DNA from: Cyanobium usitatum str. Tous
Lineage (GTDB): Bacteria; Cyanobacteriota; Cyanobacteriia; PCC-6307; Cyanobiaceae
NCBI RefSeq assembly: GCF_963920485.1
Contig: NZ_OY986431.1
Span: forward strand, 248,001 to 312,000
DNA: 64,000 nt
Direction: 5' to 3'
Shown here piece by piece: positions 51,560 through 59,570 of the stretch (the stretch's first letter is position 1; every line of letters starts with the position of its first letter). The position numbers were made by a program, and so were the translations under genes. Below the pieces are notes generated by a model, which saw nothing but the letters and a program-made list of their open reading frames with translations, did not search any database and was not told the DNA's origin.

Positions 51560-52810
51560 TCAGGCGGCCAGGATCAAGCTGATGTTGTGACCGCCGAAGC
51601 CGAATGCATTCTTGAGGGCATAGCGCTCGCTGTTATGGCTTGGCAGTACTAGCGACTCCTGTTGAACCACTGCAAGATTTACGGCTGGATCGAGAGGGTT
51701 TGAGTTCAGGCTGCGCGGCACTATTCCTTGACGCAAAGCTTGTAGGGCAAGGATGGTTTCCACTGCTCCGGCTGCCCCGAGTAGGTGTCCCAACTGGCCC
51801 TTAGGTGCTGTTACAGGCATGTGGTCTAGGGCATTGCCTAGACCGCGGCGCAGGGCTCGCGACTCTGCCAGGTCTCCCACTGGTGTGCCCGTGGCGTGAG
51901 CCTGGACGAAGCTGAGGTCCGCCACTGTCAGATCCGCCCGCTGCAGGGCATCGGCAATTGCTTGGCTTGCTTGCAGGCCTTCTGGTTCAGGGGCAACGAT
52001 GTGGTGACCATCGCTGCTGCAACCGCAGGCCTGGATTATTCCCAAGGGAGGAGGTGCTCCGCTGGCCAGGTCCCGCTCCCTTTGCAATACCAATACGCCT
52101 GCGCCCTCGGACAGCACGAAACCGTCCCTGTCCTGGCCATAGGGCCTGGAAGCCTGCTCAGGTTCCTCATTACGACTAGAGAGCGCCCGCATTGCGGCGA
52201 ACCCCACCAATCCCAGTCGATTCACAGGGGCTTCTGTGCCACCTGCCAACACCACGTCAGCACGATCGTCAGTGATCAGTAGCTGGGCCAGCAGCAGGGC
52301 TTCGGCGCCAGACGCGCAAGCTGAAACTGGCGTATGGGCCCCTCCGTGAAGTCCAAGGTCGATAGCAATATGACTTGCCGCTGCATTGGGTATCAGCATT
52401 GGCACAGTCAGGGGGTTAACCCGTGTCGGGCCCGCATTCAGCAAGATGGTGTGCTGGCGCTCAAGCGTGGCCAGGCCACCTATCCCCGTGCCAATCACAA
52501 CTGCAATTCGGGCAGGATCTACACCTGAGAGGTGGGGTGAAGCTTGCGCCCATGCTTGGCGGGCTGCCAGCAGGGCCAGTTGGGAACAGCGATCCAGGCG
52601 CCGTTGCAGCAGGGGCTCTAGGGTCTCGCATAGGTCTTGCTGTACGCGACCTGCCAACCGGATAGGCAGGTCTTTTGCCCATTCATCAGCCAGTGAGCTA
52701 ACTCCGGAGCGGCCCGAGAGTATTGCTTTCCAGGTGCTTTCGGGGTCGTGCCCTAATGGGTTTATCGAGCCCCAGCCGGTAACCGCCAGCCGTTCAGAAG
52801 GCTTGCGCAT
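51560..52810 (-). CDS. Beta-ketoacyl-ACP synthase (FabF-like)
   Basis: 416 residues, a standard KAS II length. It condenses malonyl-ACP with acyl-ACP. The catalytic set is complete: Cys in PVSACASGAEALL near 165, His in VQAHATGTPVGD near 306, His in KGQLGHLLGAAGAVE near 342, and the C-terminal NAFGFGGHNISLI. It is therefore not a chain-length-factor type with a lost Cys. It is the last gene of a leftward trio with an ACP (17-base overlap) and an OlsB-like acyltransferase. A second, cluster-specific ketosynthase suggests a special acyl chain. Confidence 0.87.
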   Translation of the reverse strand: MRKPSERLAVTGWGSINPLGHDPESTWKAILSGRSGVSSLADEWAKDLPIRLAGRVQQDLCETLEPLLQRRLDRCSQLALLAARQAWAQASPHLSGVDPARIAVVIGTGIGGLATLERQHTILLNAGPTRVNPLTVPMLIPNAAASHIAIDLGLHGGAHTPVSACASGAEALLLAQLLITDDRADVVLAGGTEAPVNRLGLVGFAAMRALSSRNEEPEQASRPYGQDRDGFVLSEGAGVLVLQRERDLASGAPPPLGIIQACGCSSDGHHIVAPEPEGLQASQAIADALQRADLTVADLSFVQAHATGTPVGDLAESRALRRGLGNALDHMPVTAPKGQLGHLLGAAGAVETILALQALRQGIVPRSLNSNPLDPAVNLAVVQQESLVLPSHNSERYALKNAFGFGGHNISLILAA

Positions 52811-53195
52811 CGGGTTGCTCCATGGACCTCAGGTGGTTCTGAATATCGCCCACCGTTCGGAATTTGAGCAGGTCTTCCTCCCGGATTTTGATGCCGAGGG
52901 ACTCATCGGCTTCGATCAGAATTTCGTAGAAGCCCAAGGAGTCAATGCCTATGTCTTCGATCAGGCGGGCCTCAGGGGTGATCTGGGCAGGGTCAGCTCC
53001 TGAGATCTGAATCAGGATCTGAGTCAACCGATCCTGAAGATCGTCGGGGTTTTGCAGCGAGACTGAAGCAGTTGCTTGCCCGGAGTTTGTAGGCAGATGG
53101 GCCTCAGAGCTGGGTCGGCGGGAAGGATTCGCGGGACTCAAGGGCAGGGATTCAGCCTGGTCGTTTTCAGGGTTCGCGCGCATCGAGGACCCCAA
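52794..53195 (-). CDS. Acyl carrier protein with N-terminal extension
   Basis: 133 residues from the GTG at 53195. The last 80 residues are an ACP: LTQILIQISGADPAQITPEA, then the phosphopantetheine site IEDIGIDSLGFYEIL with Ser86, and IREEDLLKFRTVGDIQNHL. The first 48 residues are Pro/Ser/Gln-rich and look disordered; an ordinary ACP lacks them, so a later start is possible. Its 3' end overlaps the ketosynthase start by 17 bases. It would carry the chain made by the adjacent KAS and used by the OlsB-like protein. Confidence 0.82.
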   Translation of the reverse strand: MGSSMRANPENDQAESLPLSPANPSRRPSSEAHLPTNSGQATASVSLQNPDDLQDRLTQILIQISGADPAQITPEARLIEDIGIDSLGFYEILIEADESLGIKIREEDLLKFRTVGDIQNHLRSMEQPDAQAF

Positions 53196-53233
53196 AGCGA
53201 CTGCATGGAAACGTACCAGCCCAGAGGGCTGGT

Positions 53234-54181
53234 TCAGCTGCCTCGGTACCAGCTGAAACGCCGGTAGACAGGTTGGTGGACGAAGTCGATGAAGTGCTGT
53301 AGACGACGGCGGGGGATGCGGCTGAGGTCGGCAGCCATCAGGATTTCGGTGATTTGATTGAAGTCACGGGCCAGGGAGAGGTTTCGAACCCTGGCTTCCA
53401 TCAGGTTGATGTACTGGCGGAGCAGCACGGGCAACCGAAAGCTTGGCTCTAGTTGCTCCCTGATCTGCTGTTCAAGCCCCTGAATGGTCTCGATGGATCC
53501 CTGGGCTTCCATTGGTGCAAGCCAGCTAAGCGAATGGCGGGGCTGGGGGCAGGGCAGCTCCGTTTCTAGAAATGGTGCCCGCGTCAGGCTGCCCAGAAAG
53601 CTTTGGTTGACTGCGTCGCTGTAGGCAAAATGGTTGTAGGAGACCAGCCCATGGATGGATTGGTAGCCAGAGGAAACTGCCACCTGAAGTCCGCCCCTAA
53701 ACAGGCACATCAAGGTGTGAGGCTGGCGCTGGAAGCGGGGCGCAAGTGCTACTCGGCCAATTTCCAGGTGATTGCCTCTCTGGGCCAGAACCGTTTTGAT
53801 GCCTGGATAAACGTGCTCGAGGTAGGACTGATGACCTCCTGGAAGAGGCGTCTCGGCGCCGGATTCGCCGCTGTTGCCGCAGTCATGTCGAGGCACGAAC
53901 TGGAGCCGGGCAGAGCCTGCCAGCTCGCCGCTACAGCCCTCCACCAGTAGGAAGTGGTCGTAGAAGCAATCCCTGCTATCGAGGTCACGGGTCTGCCCCG
54001 ATCCAGAAAGTTGCTGGCGGTAGGTCAGCTCCCGCAGAATGCCGACTGCGTCTGCATAGGGTGCAAAATGTTCACCGGGCAGCAAATAAAGGTCGAGCCC
54101 CTGGGAGCTGAACAAAAAGTAAGGGGCGAGCTCAGCCTCTACCTGCTGAAGAGGAAGGGCTACCGGGGCTGGTTGATTCAA
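53234..54181 (-). CDS. OlsB-like N-acyltransferase (GNAT fold)
   Basis: About 315 residues from the TTG at 54181, preceded by GGAAGGG six bases upstream; a TTG at 54217 would add 12 residues. The fold resembles the ornithine N-acyltransferase / autoinducer-synthase GNAT branch: YADAVGILRELTYRQQLSG near 50 and DCFYDHFLLVE near 75. LEIGRVALAPRFQRQPHTLM near 150 (the E-x-GR-x-x-x-P-x-x-R core) is followed by LFRGGLQVAVSSGYQSIHGL. Members take acyl chains from ACP, which fits the ACP and KAS genes next door. The acceptor amine is unknown. Confidence 0.72.
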   Translation of the reverse strand: MNQPAPVALPLQQVEAELAPYFLFSSQGLDLYLLPGEHFAPYADAVGILRELTYRQQLSGSGQTRDLDSRDCFYDHFLLVEGCSGELAGSARLQFVPRHDCGNSGESGAETPLPGGHQSYLEHVYPGIKTVLAQRGNHLEIGRVALAPRFQRQPHTLMCLFRGGLQVAVSSGYQSIHGLVSYNHFAYSDAVNQSFLGSLTRAPFLETELPCPQPRHSLSWLAPMEAQGSIETIQGLEQQIREQLEPSFRLPVLLRQYINLMEARVRNLSLARDFNQITEILMAADLSRIPRRRLQHFIDFVHQPVYRRFSWYRGS

Positions 54182-54301
54182 AATGGTCCCTTCCTTCCCC
54201 TTCACGCTTGGGCTCAAAGTAGGTGAAGATTAGCCCCGACTAGACACCGCACTGGCTTAGCTGCCACGCCAATTTCCAAACCCCATCGCCTTCCAGGACC
54301 C

Positions 54302-55480
54302 TTGCCTGCAGATTTCCATTCCCAACCGTTTGCTCCCTGCAGGCCCCTGGCCAGGCTGATGCTGGCCACAGCACTGGGTGTCCCCTTCAGCTGCCTGGCG
54401 GCGCTGGCTCAGCCCCAGCTGAAGGCTTACCCCATGCCTGGGGCCTCAGGAGCTCTGCCGAGCGCCTCTGCTGTGTGGCCAGCAGATCCGGGCAGGAGCT
54501 TTCGCTATCGCCTCGGCCCTGGGGACCGGTTGCGTATGTCCGTATTCAAGGTTGAAGGCTACGCCGCAGAAGTGGAGATACTCAGCGATGGCACTATCAA
54601 CTTGCCGCGGTTGAACTCAGTGCCCGTCTGGGGCCTCAGCCTGGATGAAGCTCAGAAACGGATTACAAGCTTGTATTCCCGTTACCTGCGCAGACCTCTG
54701 GTCTATCTCGATCTAATTGCTCCCCGTCCGGTGCGGATCACCGTGGTTGGGGAGGTTCAGAAGCCCGGCTTCTATAGCCTCACCCCACAGGCTAATAGCT
54801 CCAGTCTCCAAGCTGTCGGCGCCCAGCAGACCACCGTTTCCAGTGCCGGTTGGCCCACCTTGGTCGATGCGGTTCAGAAAGCAGGGGGCATTACTGCCAC
54901 TGCCAATCTCTCTGATGTTGTGCTGATCCGTCAGGGAGGCAGGCCTGAATCGCCCAAGACCAGCTTCCGCTTTGATTTTCTGTCTACTCTTTTGGGCCAG
55001 TCTCAGACGGTCAATCCACTGTTGATGGATGGGGACACAGTTCAAGTTTCCAAGCTTGAAGGTGTCACTTCTAATGAGATTTTGATCAGGGCTGGTAAGT
55101 CGAATCTTTCTGCTGATGCCATTGCCGTTATGGTCGTGGGAGAAGTTAATGCTCCCGGTCTCAAGCAAGTTCGCTCCAATAGCTCGCTCACCGAGGCGGT
55201 AATGGCAGCCGGAGACCTCAATCAGCTGAGAGCCGATGCCAACTTCATTCGCCTGTTGAGAATGCAGAGCGACGGCACAGTTGCCTCAACTCGGTTGCGT
55301 TTTGAGCCAGGAGCCACACTTGGCTCAATCAACAACCCTGCTCTGCAGAACGGTGATGTGATCGTTGTAGCCCGTAATGGCTGGACGAGTCTCAATCAAC
55401 GTCTTGCTCAAAGTGTGGAGCCCCTTGGCCCCCTCTTGAACGCGGCTTCCCTGTACAACATTTTGATTAAAGGCCCCTAG
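54302..55480 (+). CDS. Outer-membrane polysaccharide export protein (Wza/KpsD-like)
   Basis: 392 residues from the TTG at 54302 behind CCAGGA. The N-terminus has a signal peptide (LMLATALGVPFSCLAALAQ, cut after ALA); no good lipobox is seen. The Poly_export domain follows: YRLGPGDRLRMSVFKVEGY near 70, LSDGTINLPRL near 97 and DEAQKRITSLYSRYL. SLBB-type segments come next: ITVVGEVQKPGFYSL near 150 and VMVVGEVNAPGLKQV near 278. It forms the periplasm/outer-membrane exit for the polysaccharide. Alternative start: ATG at 54359. Only 3 bases separate it from rlmH, though the functions are unrelated. Confidence 0.88.
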   Translation: MPADFHSQPFAPCRPLARLMLATALGVPFSCLAALAQPQLKAYPMPGASGALPSASAVWPADPGRSFRYRLGPGDRLRMSVFKVEGYAAEVEILSDGTINLPRLNSVPVWGLSLDEAQKRITSLYSRYLRRPLVYLDLIAPRPVRITVVGEVQKPGFYSLTPQANSSSLQAVGAQQTTVSSAGWPTLVDAVQKAGGITATANLSDVVLIRQGGRPESPKTSFRFDFLSTLLGQSQTVNPLLMDGDTVQVSKLEGVTSNEILIRAGKSNLSADAIAVMVVGEVNAPGLKQVRSNSSLTEAVMAAGDLNQLRADANFIRLLRMQSDGTVASTRLRFEPGATLGSINNPALQNGDVIVVARNGWTSLNQRLAQSVEPLGPLLNAASLYNILIKGP

Positions 55481-55483
55481 GCA

Positions 55484-55927
55484 GTGATCAACCCAGCCCG
55501 CATCCGCATCCTGGCCGTGGGCAAAGTGCGCAAGGGCTGGGTGCAAGAGGGCATTGCCCTCTATCGCAGGCGGCTCCCGGGGCTGGAGATAGTGGAGCTG
55601 CGGGATGGTGGCATGGCTCGCGAGGCGGAGGCCTTATCCGCTGAGCTGCGCGGCGGCGAGCAGTTGGTTGCCCTGTGCGAGGAGGGCCAAAGCTACGACT
55701 CGTTGGCCTTCGCCAAGGCGCTTGAAGGCTCTGGCTCGGAGCGGCTGGCGTTTGTGATCGGTGGGGCCGATGGCCTCGACCCGGCGCTCAAGGGACGGGC
55801 CCACTGGCGCCTGAGCCTCTCACCGATGACCTTTCCCCACGAGCTGGCGCGGCTGCTGCTGCTGGAGCAGCTCTACCGGGCCAGCTCGATTCAGCAAGGC
55901 GGGCCCTACCACCGCCCAGGCGCTTGA
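55484..55927 (+). CDS. rlmH: 23S rRNA (pseudouridine-1915-N3)-methyltransferase RlmH
   Basis: 147 residues, near the usual 155. The SPOUT-class enzyme methylates pseudouridine 1915 in helix 69 of 23S rRNA. Motifs: [18 protein letters not shown] at the N-terminus, [13 protein letters not shown] near 88 (the SAM knot), and [20 protein letters not shown] near 121, followed by the C-terminal PYHR signature. The start is a GTG 3 bases after the export gene's TAG. It marks the return to core genome to the right of the glycan island. Confidence 0.93.
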   Translation: MINPARIRILAVGKVRKGWVQEGIALYRRRLPGLEIVELRDGGMAREAEALSAELRGGEQLVALCEEGQSYDSLAFAKALEGSGSERLAFVIGGADGLDPALKGRAHWRLSLSPMTFPHELARLLLLEQLYRASSIQQGGPYHRPGA

Positions 55928-56001
55928 GTGGGGTGGTGCTTTCGCCAAGCGATGACCACGATTGACAGCCGCTACGAGGGAGCCCTGAACTGTCTGCCGG
56001 C

Positions 56002-57297
56002 TCAAATCCCTAGTCGCTGCCAGACCACGCCCAGGTTGGCCTGATGTAGATCGGTGCTGAAGCACTCAGCCAGCTGCTCAGCGCTGAGCTTGCCCGTCAC
56101 CTCGCCGTCGGCTTCAAGGTTGGCGCGGAAGTTGCCGCCGTCTGTGTTCCAGGCGCTGTGGGCGTTGCGCTGCACAATCCGGTAAGCGTCTTCGCGGTTG
56201 ATGCCGGCTTCCACCAGGGCCAGCAGCACCCGCTGGCTGAACACCACGCCGCCGTACACATTCATGTTGCGGGCCATGTTGTCTGGGTAGACCCCTAGGC
56301 TCTTCACTACCTCGGTCATCTCCCGCAGCATGAAGTGCAGGGTGGCGGAGCAGTCGGGCAGCATCATCCGCTCCACCGAGCTGTGACTGATGTCGCGCTC
56401 GTGCCAGAGGGCGCAGTTTTCCAGGGCCGCCACCACGTAGCTGCGCAGCACCCGGGCCAGGCCGCTGATGCGCTCGCTGCGGATCGGGTTGCGCTTGTGG
56501 GGCATGGCCGAGCTGCCCTTCTGGCCCTTGGCGAAGTTCTCCTCCACCTCGAGCACGTCGGTGCGCTGCAGGTTGCGGATCTCGGTGGAGAAGCGCTCTA
56601 GGGCCGCGCCCACCAGGGCCAGGGTCTGCACGTATTCGGCGTGGCGATCGCGGGCGATCACCTGGGTGCTGGCGGTGTCTGGCTCCAGGCCGAGCTTGGC
56701 GCAGGCGATCGCCTCCACCTGGGGGTCGGTGTTGGCGTAGGTGCCCATGGCGCCGCTGATCTGGCCCACGCTCACCACCCGCTCCAAGCGCTCCAGTCGC
56801 TCGCGGTTGCGTTCCACCTCGGCCAGCCAGCCGGCCAGCTTGAAGCCGAAGCTGATCGGCTCGCCGTGGATGGCATGGCTGCGGCCAATCATCACCGTGC
56901 CCTTGTGCTCGCGGGCTAGCGCCCTGAGGGCATCGGCCAGCAGGTCGAGCTCGGCGCGCAACAGGGCCACCGAAGCCTTCATCTGCAGGGCCAGGCCCGT
57001 GTCGAGCACGTCGGAGCTGGTCATGCCCACGTGGATGTAGCGGCCCGCATCCCCCACGTGCTCGTTGACGTTGGTGAGGAAGGCGATCACGTCGTGGCGC
57101 ACCTCGGCCTCGATCTCGAGGATCCGCTCCACTGAAAAACTGGCCTTGGACTTAATCGTGGCAACCGCCTCAGCAGGCACCCGCCCCAGCTCGCAGTTGG
57201 CCTCGGTGGCGGCGATCTCCACATCAAGCCAGCTCTGAAACTTGGCCTCTTCACTCCAGAGGTTGCCCATCTCGGGCAGGGTGTAACGCTCGATCAA
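56002..57297 (-). CDS. purB: Adenylosuccinate lyase
   Basis: 431 residues from the TTG at 57297 (MIERYTLPEMGNLWSEE), the normal cyanobacterial length. It cleaves SAICAR and adenylosuccinate in purine synthesis. Seen: VRHDVIAFLTNVNE near 85, MTSSDVLDTGLALQ near 115, GRSHAIHGEPISFG near 158 with the catalytic His, and the family signature KGSSAMPHKRNPIRSE near 284 on the mobile loop. An extension upstream of 57297 runs into non-conserved sequence. Two HIP1 sites lie inside it. Converges on rlmH with 74 bases between them. Confidence 0.95.
   Translation of the reverse strand: MIERYTLPEMGNLWSEEAKFQSWLDVEIAATEANCELGRVPAEAVATIKSKASFSVERILEIEAEVRHDVIAFLTNVNEHVGDAGRYIHVGMTSSDVLDTGLALQMKASVALLRAELDLLADALRALAREHKGTVMIGRSHAIHGEPISFGFKLAGWLAEVERNRERLERLERVVSVGQISGAMGTYANTDPQVEAIACAKLGLEPDTASTQVIARDRHAEYVQTLALVGAALERFSTEIRNLQRTDVLEVEENFAKGQKGSSAMPHKRNPIRSERISGLARVLRSYVVAALENCALWHERDISHSSVERMMLPDCSATLHFMLREMTEVVKSLGVYPDNMARNMNVYGGVVFSQRVLLALVEAGINREDAYRIVQRNAHSAWNTDGGNFRANLEADGEVTGKLSAEQLAECFSTDLHQANLGVVWQRLGI
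56644..56712. repeat. Two HIP1 octamers (GCGATCGC)
   Basis: GCGATCGC occurs at 56644-56651 and 56705-56712, inside purB. Other exact copies in the window are at 18506, 26408, 27308, 28619 and 59727. This palindrome is highly iterated in many cyanobacterial genomes and supports the assignment of the organism. Confidence 0.8.
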
Positions 57298-57341
57298 GGC
57301 CGCGTCTGGCTCACGTCCAGACCAATGTATGGGTGCGCCCC

Positions 57342-57554
57342 TTAGGCAGCCGTCGTTAGGCGCTGGTGCTCCACCTCCCAATGCACCTGCTGGCCCCAGG
57401 CCTGCTGCCGCACCCAGCAGCGACCGCCGCGGCACTGGATCAGCTGGAAGGGGGGTAGGTCGGAGGGTTGATTGCGCAGTTTGACGAAGCTGCCGGGATA
57501 GAGCAGTTCCAGCACATTGGCTGCAGCATTTGCGGTCCGGATTGGGGTGGCCAT
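57342..57554 (-). CDS. Small conserved-looking protein of unknown function
   Basis: 70 residues from the ATG at 57554 (MATPIRTANAAANVLELLYP). It reads as a compact beta-rich protein: GSFVKLRNQPSD, FQLIQCRGGRCWVRQQAW, then VHWEVEHQRL. Many cyanobacteria carry short proteins like this, but I cannot name the family. It lies 44 bases ahead of purB on the same strand, so the two may be co-transcribed, and it is divergent from tlyA across a 113-base gap that must hold both promoters. Confidence 0.65.
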   Translation of the reverse strand: MATPIRTANAAANVLELLYPGSFVKLRNQPSDLPPFQLIQCRGGRCWVRQQAWGQQVHWEVEHQRLTTAA

Positions 57555-57667
57555 CGGTGCCGGATCAACTTCTGAGCGCCATCCTCTGCTGGGTTTTGGT
57601 GCGGAGGCAGAGATGCTTGGAATCTGTTCCGTTTGCGTTGTGGTTTGATCACAAAACGTGGAGCGCC

Positions 57668-58597
57668 ATGGCCCGCAAGCAACGACTGGATTTGGAGCTC
57701 GTGGCCCGCGGCCTGGCGGCTAGCCGTCAGCAGGCCCAGCAGTTGATTAGGGCCGGGCGGGTGCGCCAAGGCGACAAAGTGCTCGATAAACCAGGCACCG
57801 AGGTGCTGCCGGAGGCGGAGCTGCTGGTGCAGCAGCTTCCCCGCTACGTATCAAGGGGTGGCGAAAAGCTGGTGCGGGCTCTGGAGGCCTTCCCCATCGC
57901 CGTGCAGGGGCGCGTTTGCCTTGATGGCGGCATCTCCACTGGCGGCTTCAGCGATTGTCTGCTTCAGCACGGGGCCTGCCGCATTTACGGAATTGATGTG
58001 GGCTACGGCCAGACGGCCTGGAGCCTGCGCAGTGATCCTCGGGTAGTGCTCAAGGAGCGCACCAACCTGCGTCACCTCACCCCGGCCGAGCTCTATGGGC
58101 CCGAGGACCCCTGGCCCGATCTAGCGGTGGCCGATGTGTCGTTCATTGCCCTGGCCTTGGTGCTGCCGGCGCTGCTGGCGCTGCTGCAACCCCAAGCACC
58201 CGTGGATCTGCTGCTGCTGGTTAAACCCCAGTTTGAGGTGGGCAAGGGCCGGGTCGGCAAGGGCGGGGTGGTGCGTGATCCGGTTGCCCACTGCGATGCC
58301 ATCGAAGGGGTGATCACCGCGGCCACTGGCTTGGGCTTGGTGGCCTGCGGCCTGGTGGCCTCACCGATCACCGGACCTGCCGGCAACCACGAATACCTGC
58401 TCTGGCTGCGGCGCTCCGATTGCGATGGCCAGGTCGGAATGGCTGATGGGGCAGGGGATGCTTTTGAGCCTGTTGAACAGCTTGTTGAACCAGCCCAAAG
58501 CGACCCAAAACTCCGCCCTGCGCCAATCAGCCCTGCGCCAATCAGCCCAGAGCAAATAAAAACCCTGGTAGCCAGCACGCTGACCCCCAGGGAATAA
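57668..58597 (+). CDS. tlyA: TlyA-family rRNA 2'-O-methyltransferase
   Basis: 309 residues from the ATG at 57668. An S4 RNA-binding domain comes first (RLDLELVARGLAASRQQAQQ, then VLPEAELLVQ), followed by an FtsJ-like methyltransferase domain: VSRGGEKLVRALEAF with the first catalytic Lys near 65, CLDGGISTGGFSDCLL near 87, VADVSFIAL near 154, LLVKPQFEVGKG near 187 and GPAGNHEYLLWL near 236. The K-D-K-E set is present. TlyA methylates cytidines in 16S/23S rRNA. The C-terminal 60 residues are a Pro/Glu tail that includes a duplicated APISP unit and the reverse-strand terminator of glnB. Confidence 0.88.
   Translation: MARKQRLDLELVARGLAASRQQAQQLIRAGRVRQGDKVLDKPGTEVLPEAELLVQQLPRYVSRGGEKLVRALEAFPIAVQGRVCLDGGISTGGFSDCLLQHGACRIYGIDVGYGQTAWSLRSDPRVVLKERTNLRHLTPAELYGPEDPWPDLAVADVSFIALALVLPALLALLQPQAPVDLLLLVKPQFEVGKGRVGKGGVVRDPVAHCDAIEGVITAATGLGLVACGLVASPITGPAGNHEYLLWLRRSDCDGQVGMADGAGDAFEPVEQLVEPAQSDPKLRPAPISPAPISPEQIKTLVASTLTPRE
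58516..58545 (+). repeat. Tandem 15-bp duplication in tlyA 3' end
   Basis: CCCTGCGCCAATCAG occurs twice head to tail (58516-58530, 58531-58545). It keeps the reading frame and gives a repeated P-A-P-I-S in the TlyA C-terminal tail. It is likely a slippage product in a low-constraint tail. Confidence 0.8.
58554..58592 (-). terminator. Intrinsic terminator of glnB
   Basis: Read leftward: CCCTGG (58592-58587), then an inner GTCAGC-GT-GCTGGC stem, then CCAGGG (58568-58563), followed by TTTTTATTT. The stem can extend over about 12 pairs with small bulges. It starts 28 bases after the glnB stop and lies inside the 3' coding end of the convergent tlyA gene. Confidence 0.7.
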
Positions 58598-58619
58598 AAA
58601 TCAAAAGGGGAGCTGGCGC

Positions 58620-59037
<418 letters not shown>

Positions 59038-59051
59038 TTGTGGGGGTCGTC

Positions 59052-59065
59052 GTAGCGGTTGCTAC
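59052..59065 (-). promoter_or_regulatory. NtcA binding site upstream of glnB
   Basis: GTAGCAACCGCTAC on the reverse strand is an exact GTA-N8-TAC NtcA box. About 24 bases downstream lies TAATGG, a plausible -10 element, matching the spacing of NtcA-activated promoters. The box is 94 bases ahead of the glnB ATG. In cyanobacteria glnB is a known NtcA target, activated under nitrogen shortage. Confidence 0.75.
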
Positions 59066-59144
59066 CGGCCAGGGCAGCCGTTGGCTGCGGCCACTTTCCT
59101 TAAGATCGCCTAGTGGCACTGGCCCTTTCCCTTTCCTTGCTCCG

Positions 59145-59570
59145 ATGTCTTCCAGCCCAGCTTCTGCCAGCGCGTCCTCCCTCACCCAGACGCCTATGTA
59201 TGGCGAGCGTGCCATCGCTGAAGCGGAGTTGATCTGTTTTAACAATCCCAGGCCTGGCCGTGCCTACGAGATTTCGATCGAGCTGCCGGAGTTCACCTGT
59301 AAGTGCCCCTTTTCCGGCTACCCCGATTTTGCGGTGTTGCGCCTGATCTACCAGCCCGGCCCCCGGGTGGTGGAGCTCAAGGCGATCAAGCTCTACGTAA
59401 ACAGCTACCGCGACCGCTCCATTTCCCATGAAGAGGTGACCAATCGCATCTTGGATGATCTGGTTGCCGCCACCGATCCCCAGTGGATGCAGCTGGAGGC
59501 TGATTTTCACCCCCGCGGCAACGTTCACACCGTGGTGCGCGCCAGCCACGGCATGCGGCTGGCTTGTTAA
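59145..59570 (+). CDS. queF: NADPH-dependent 7-cyano-7-deazaguanine reductase QueF
   Basis: About 141 residues, unimodular QueF length. It reduces preQ0 to preQ1 in queuosine synthesis. Seen: [15 protein letters not shown] near 50 with the active-site Cys and Asp, the QueF motif [20 protein letters not shown] near 86, and [11 protein letters not shown] near 123. The ATG at 59145 (MSSSPASAS) is chosen; earlier in-frame sequence lies within the glnB promoter. Its TAA shares the palindrome TTAA with the stop of the convergent ccs1. Confidence 0.94.
   Translation: MSSSPASASASSLTQTPMYGERAIAEAELICFNNPRPGRAYEISIELPEFTCKCPFSGYPDFAVLRLIYQPGPRVVELKAIKLYVNSYRDRSISHEEVTNRILDDLVAATDPQWMQLEADFHPRGNVHTVVRASHGMRLAC

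Noticed and set aside
55920-55952. CGCTTG...CAAGCG inverted repeat after rlmH
   Set aside because: Loop of about 19 bases and no T-run; too weak for a terminator call.
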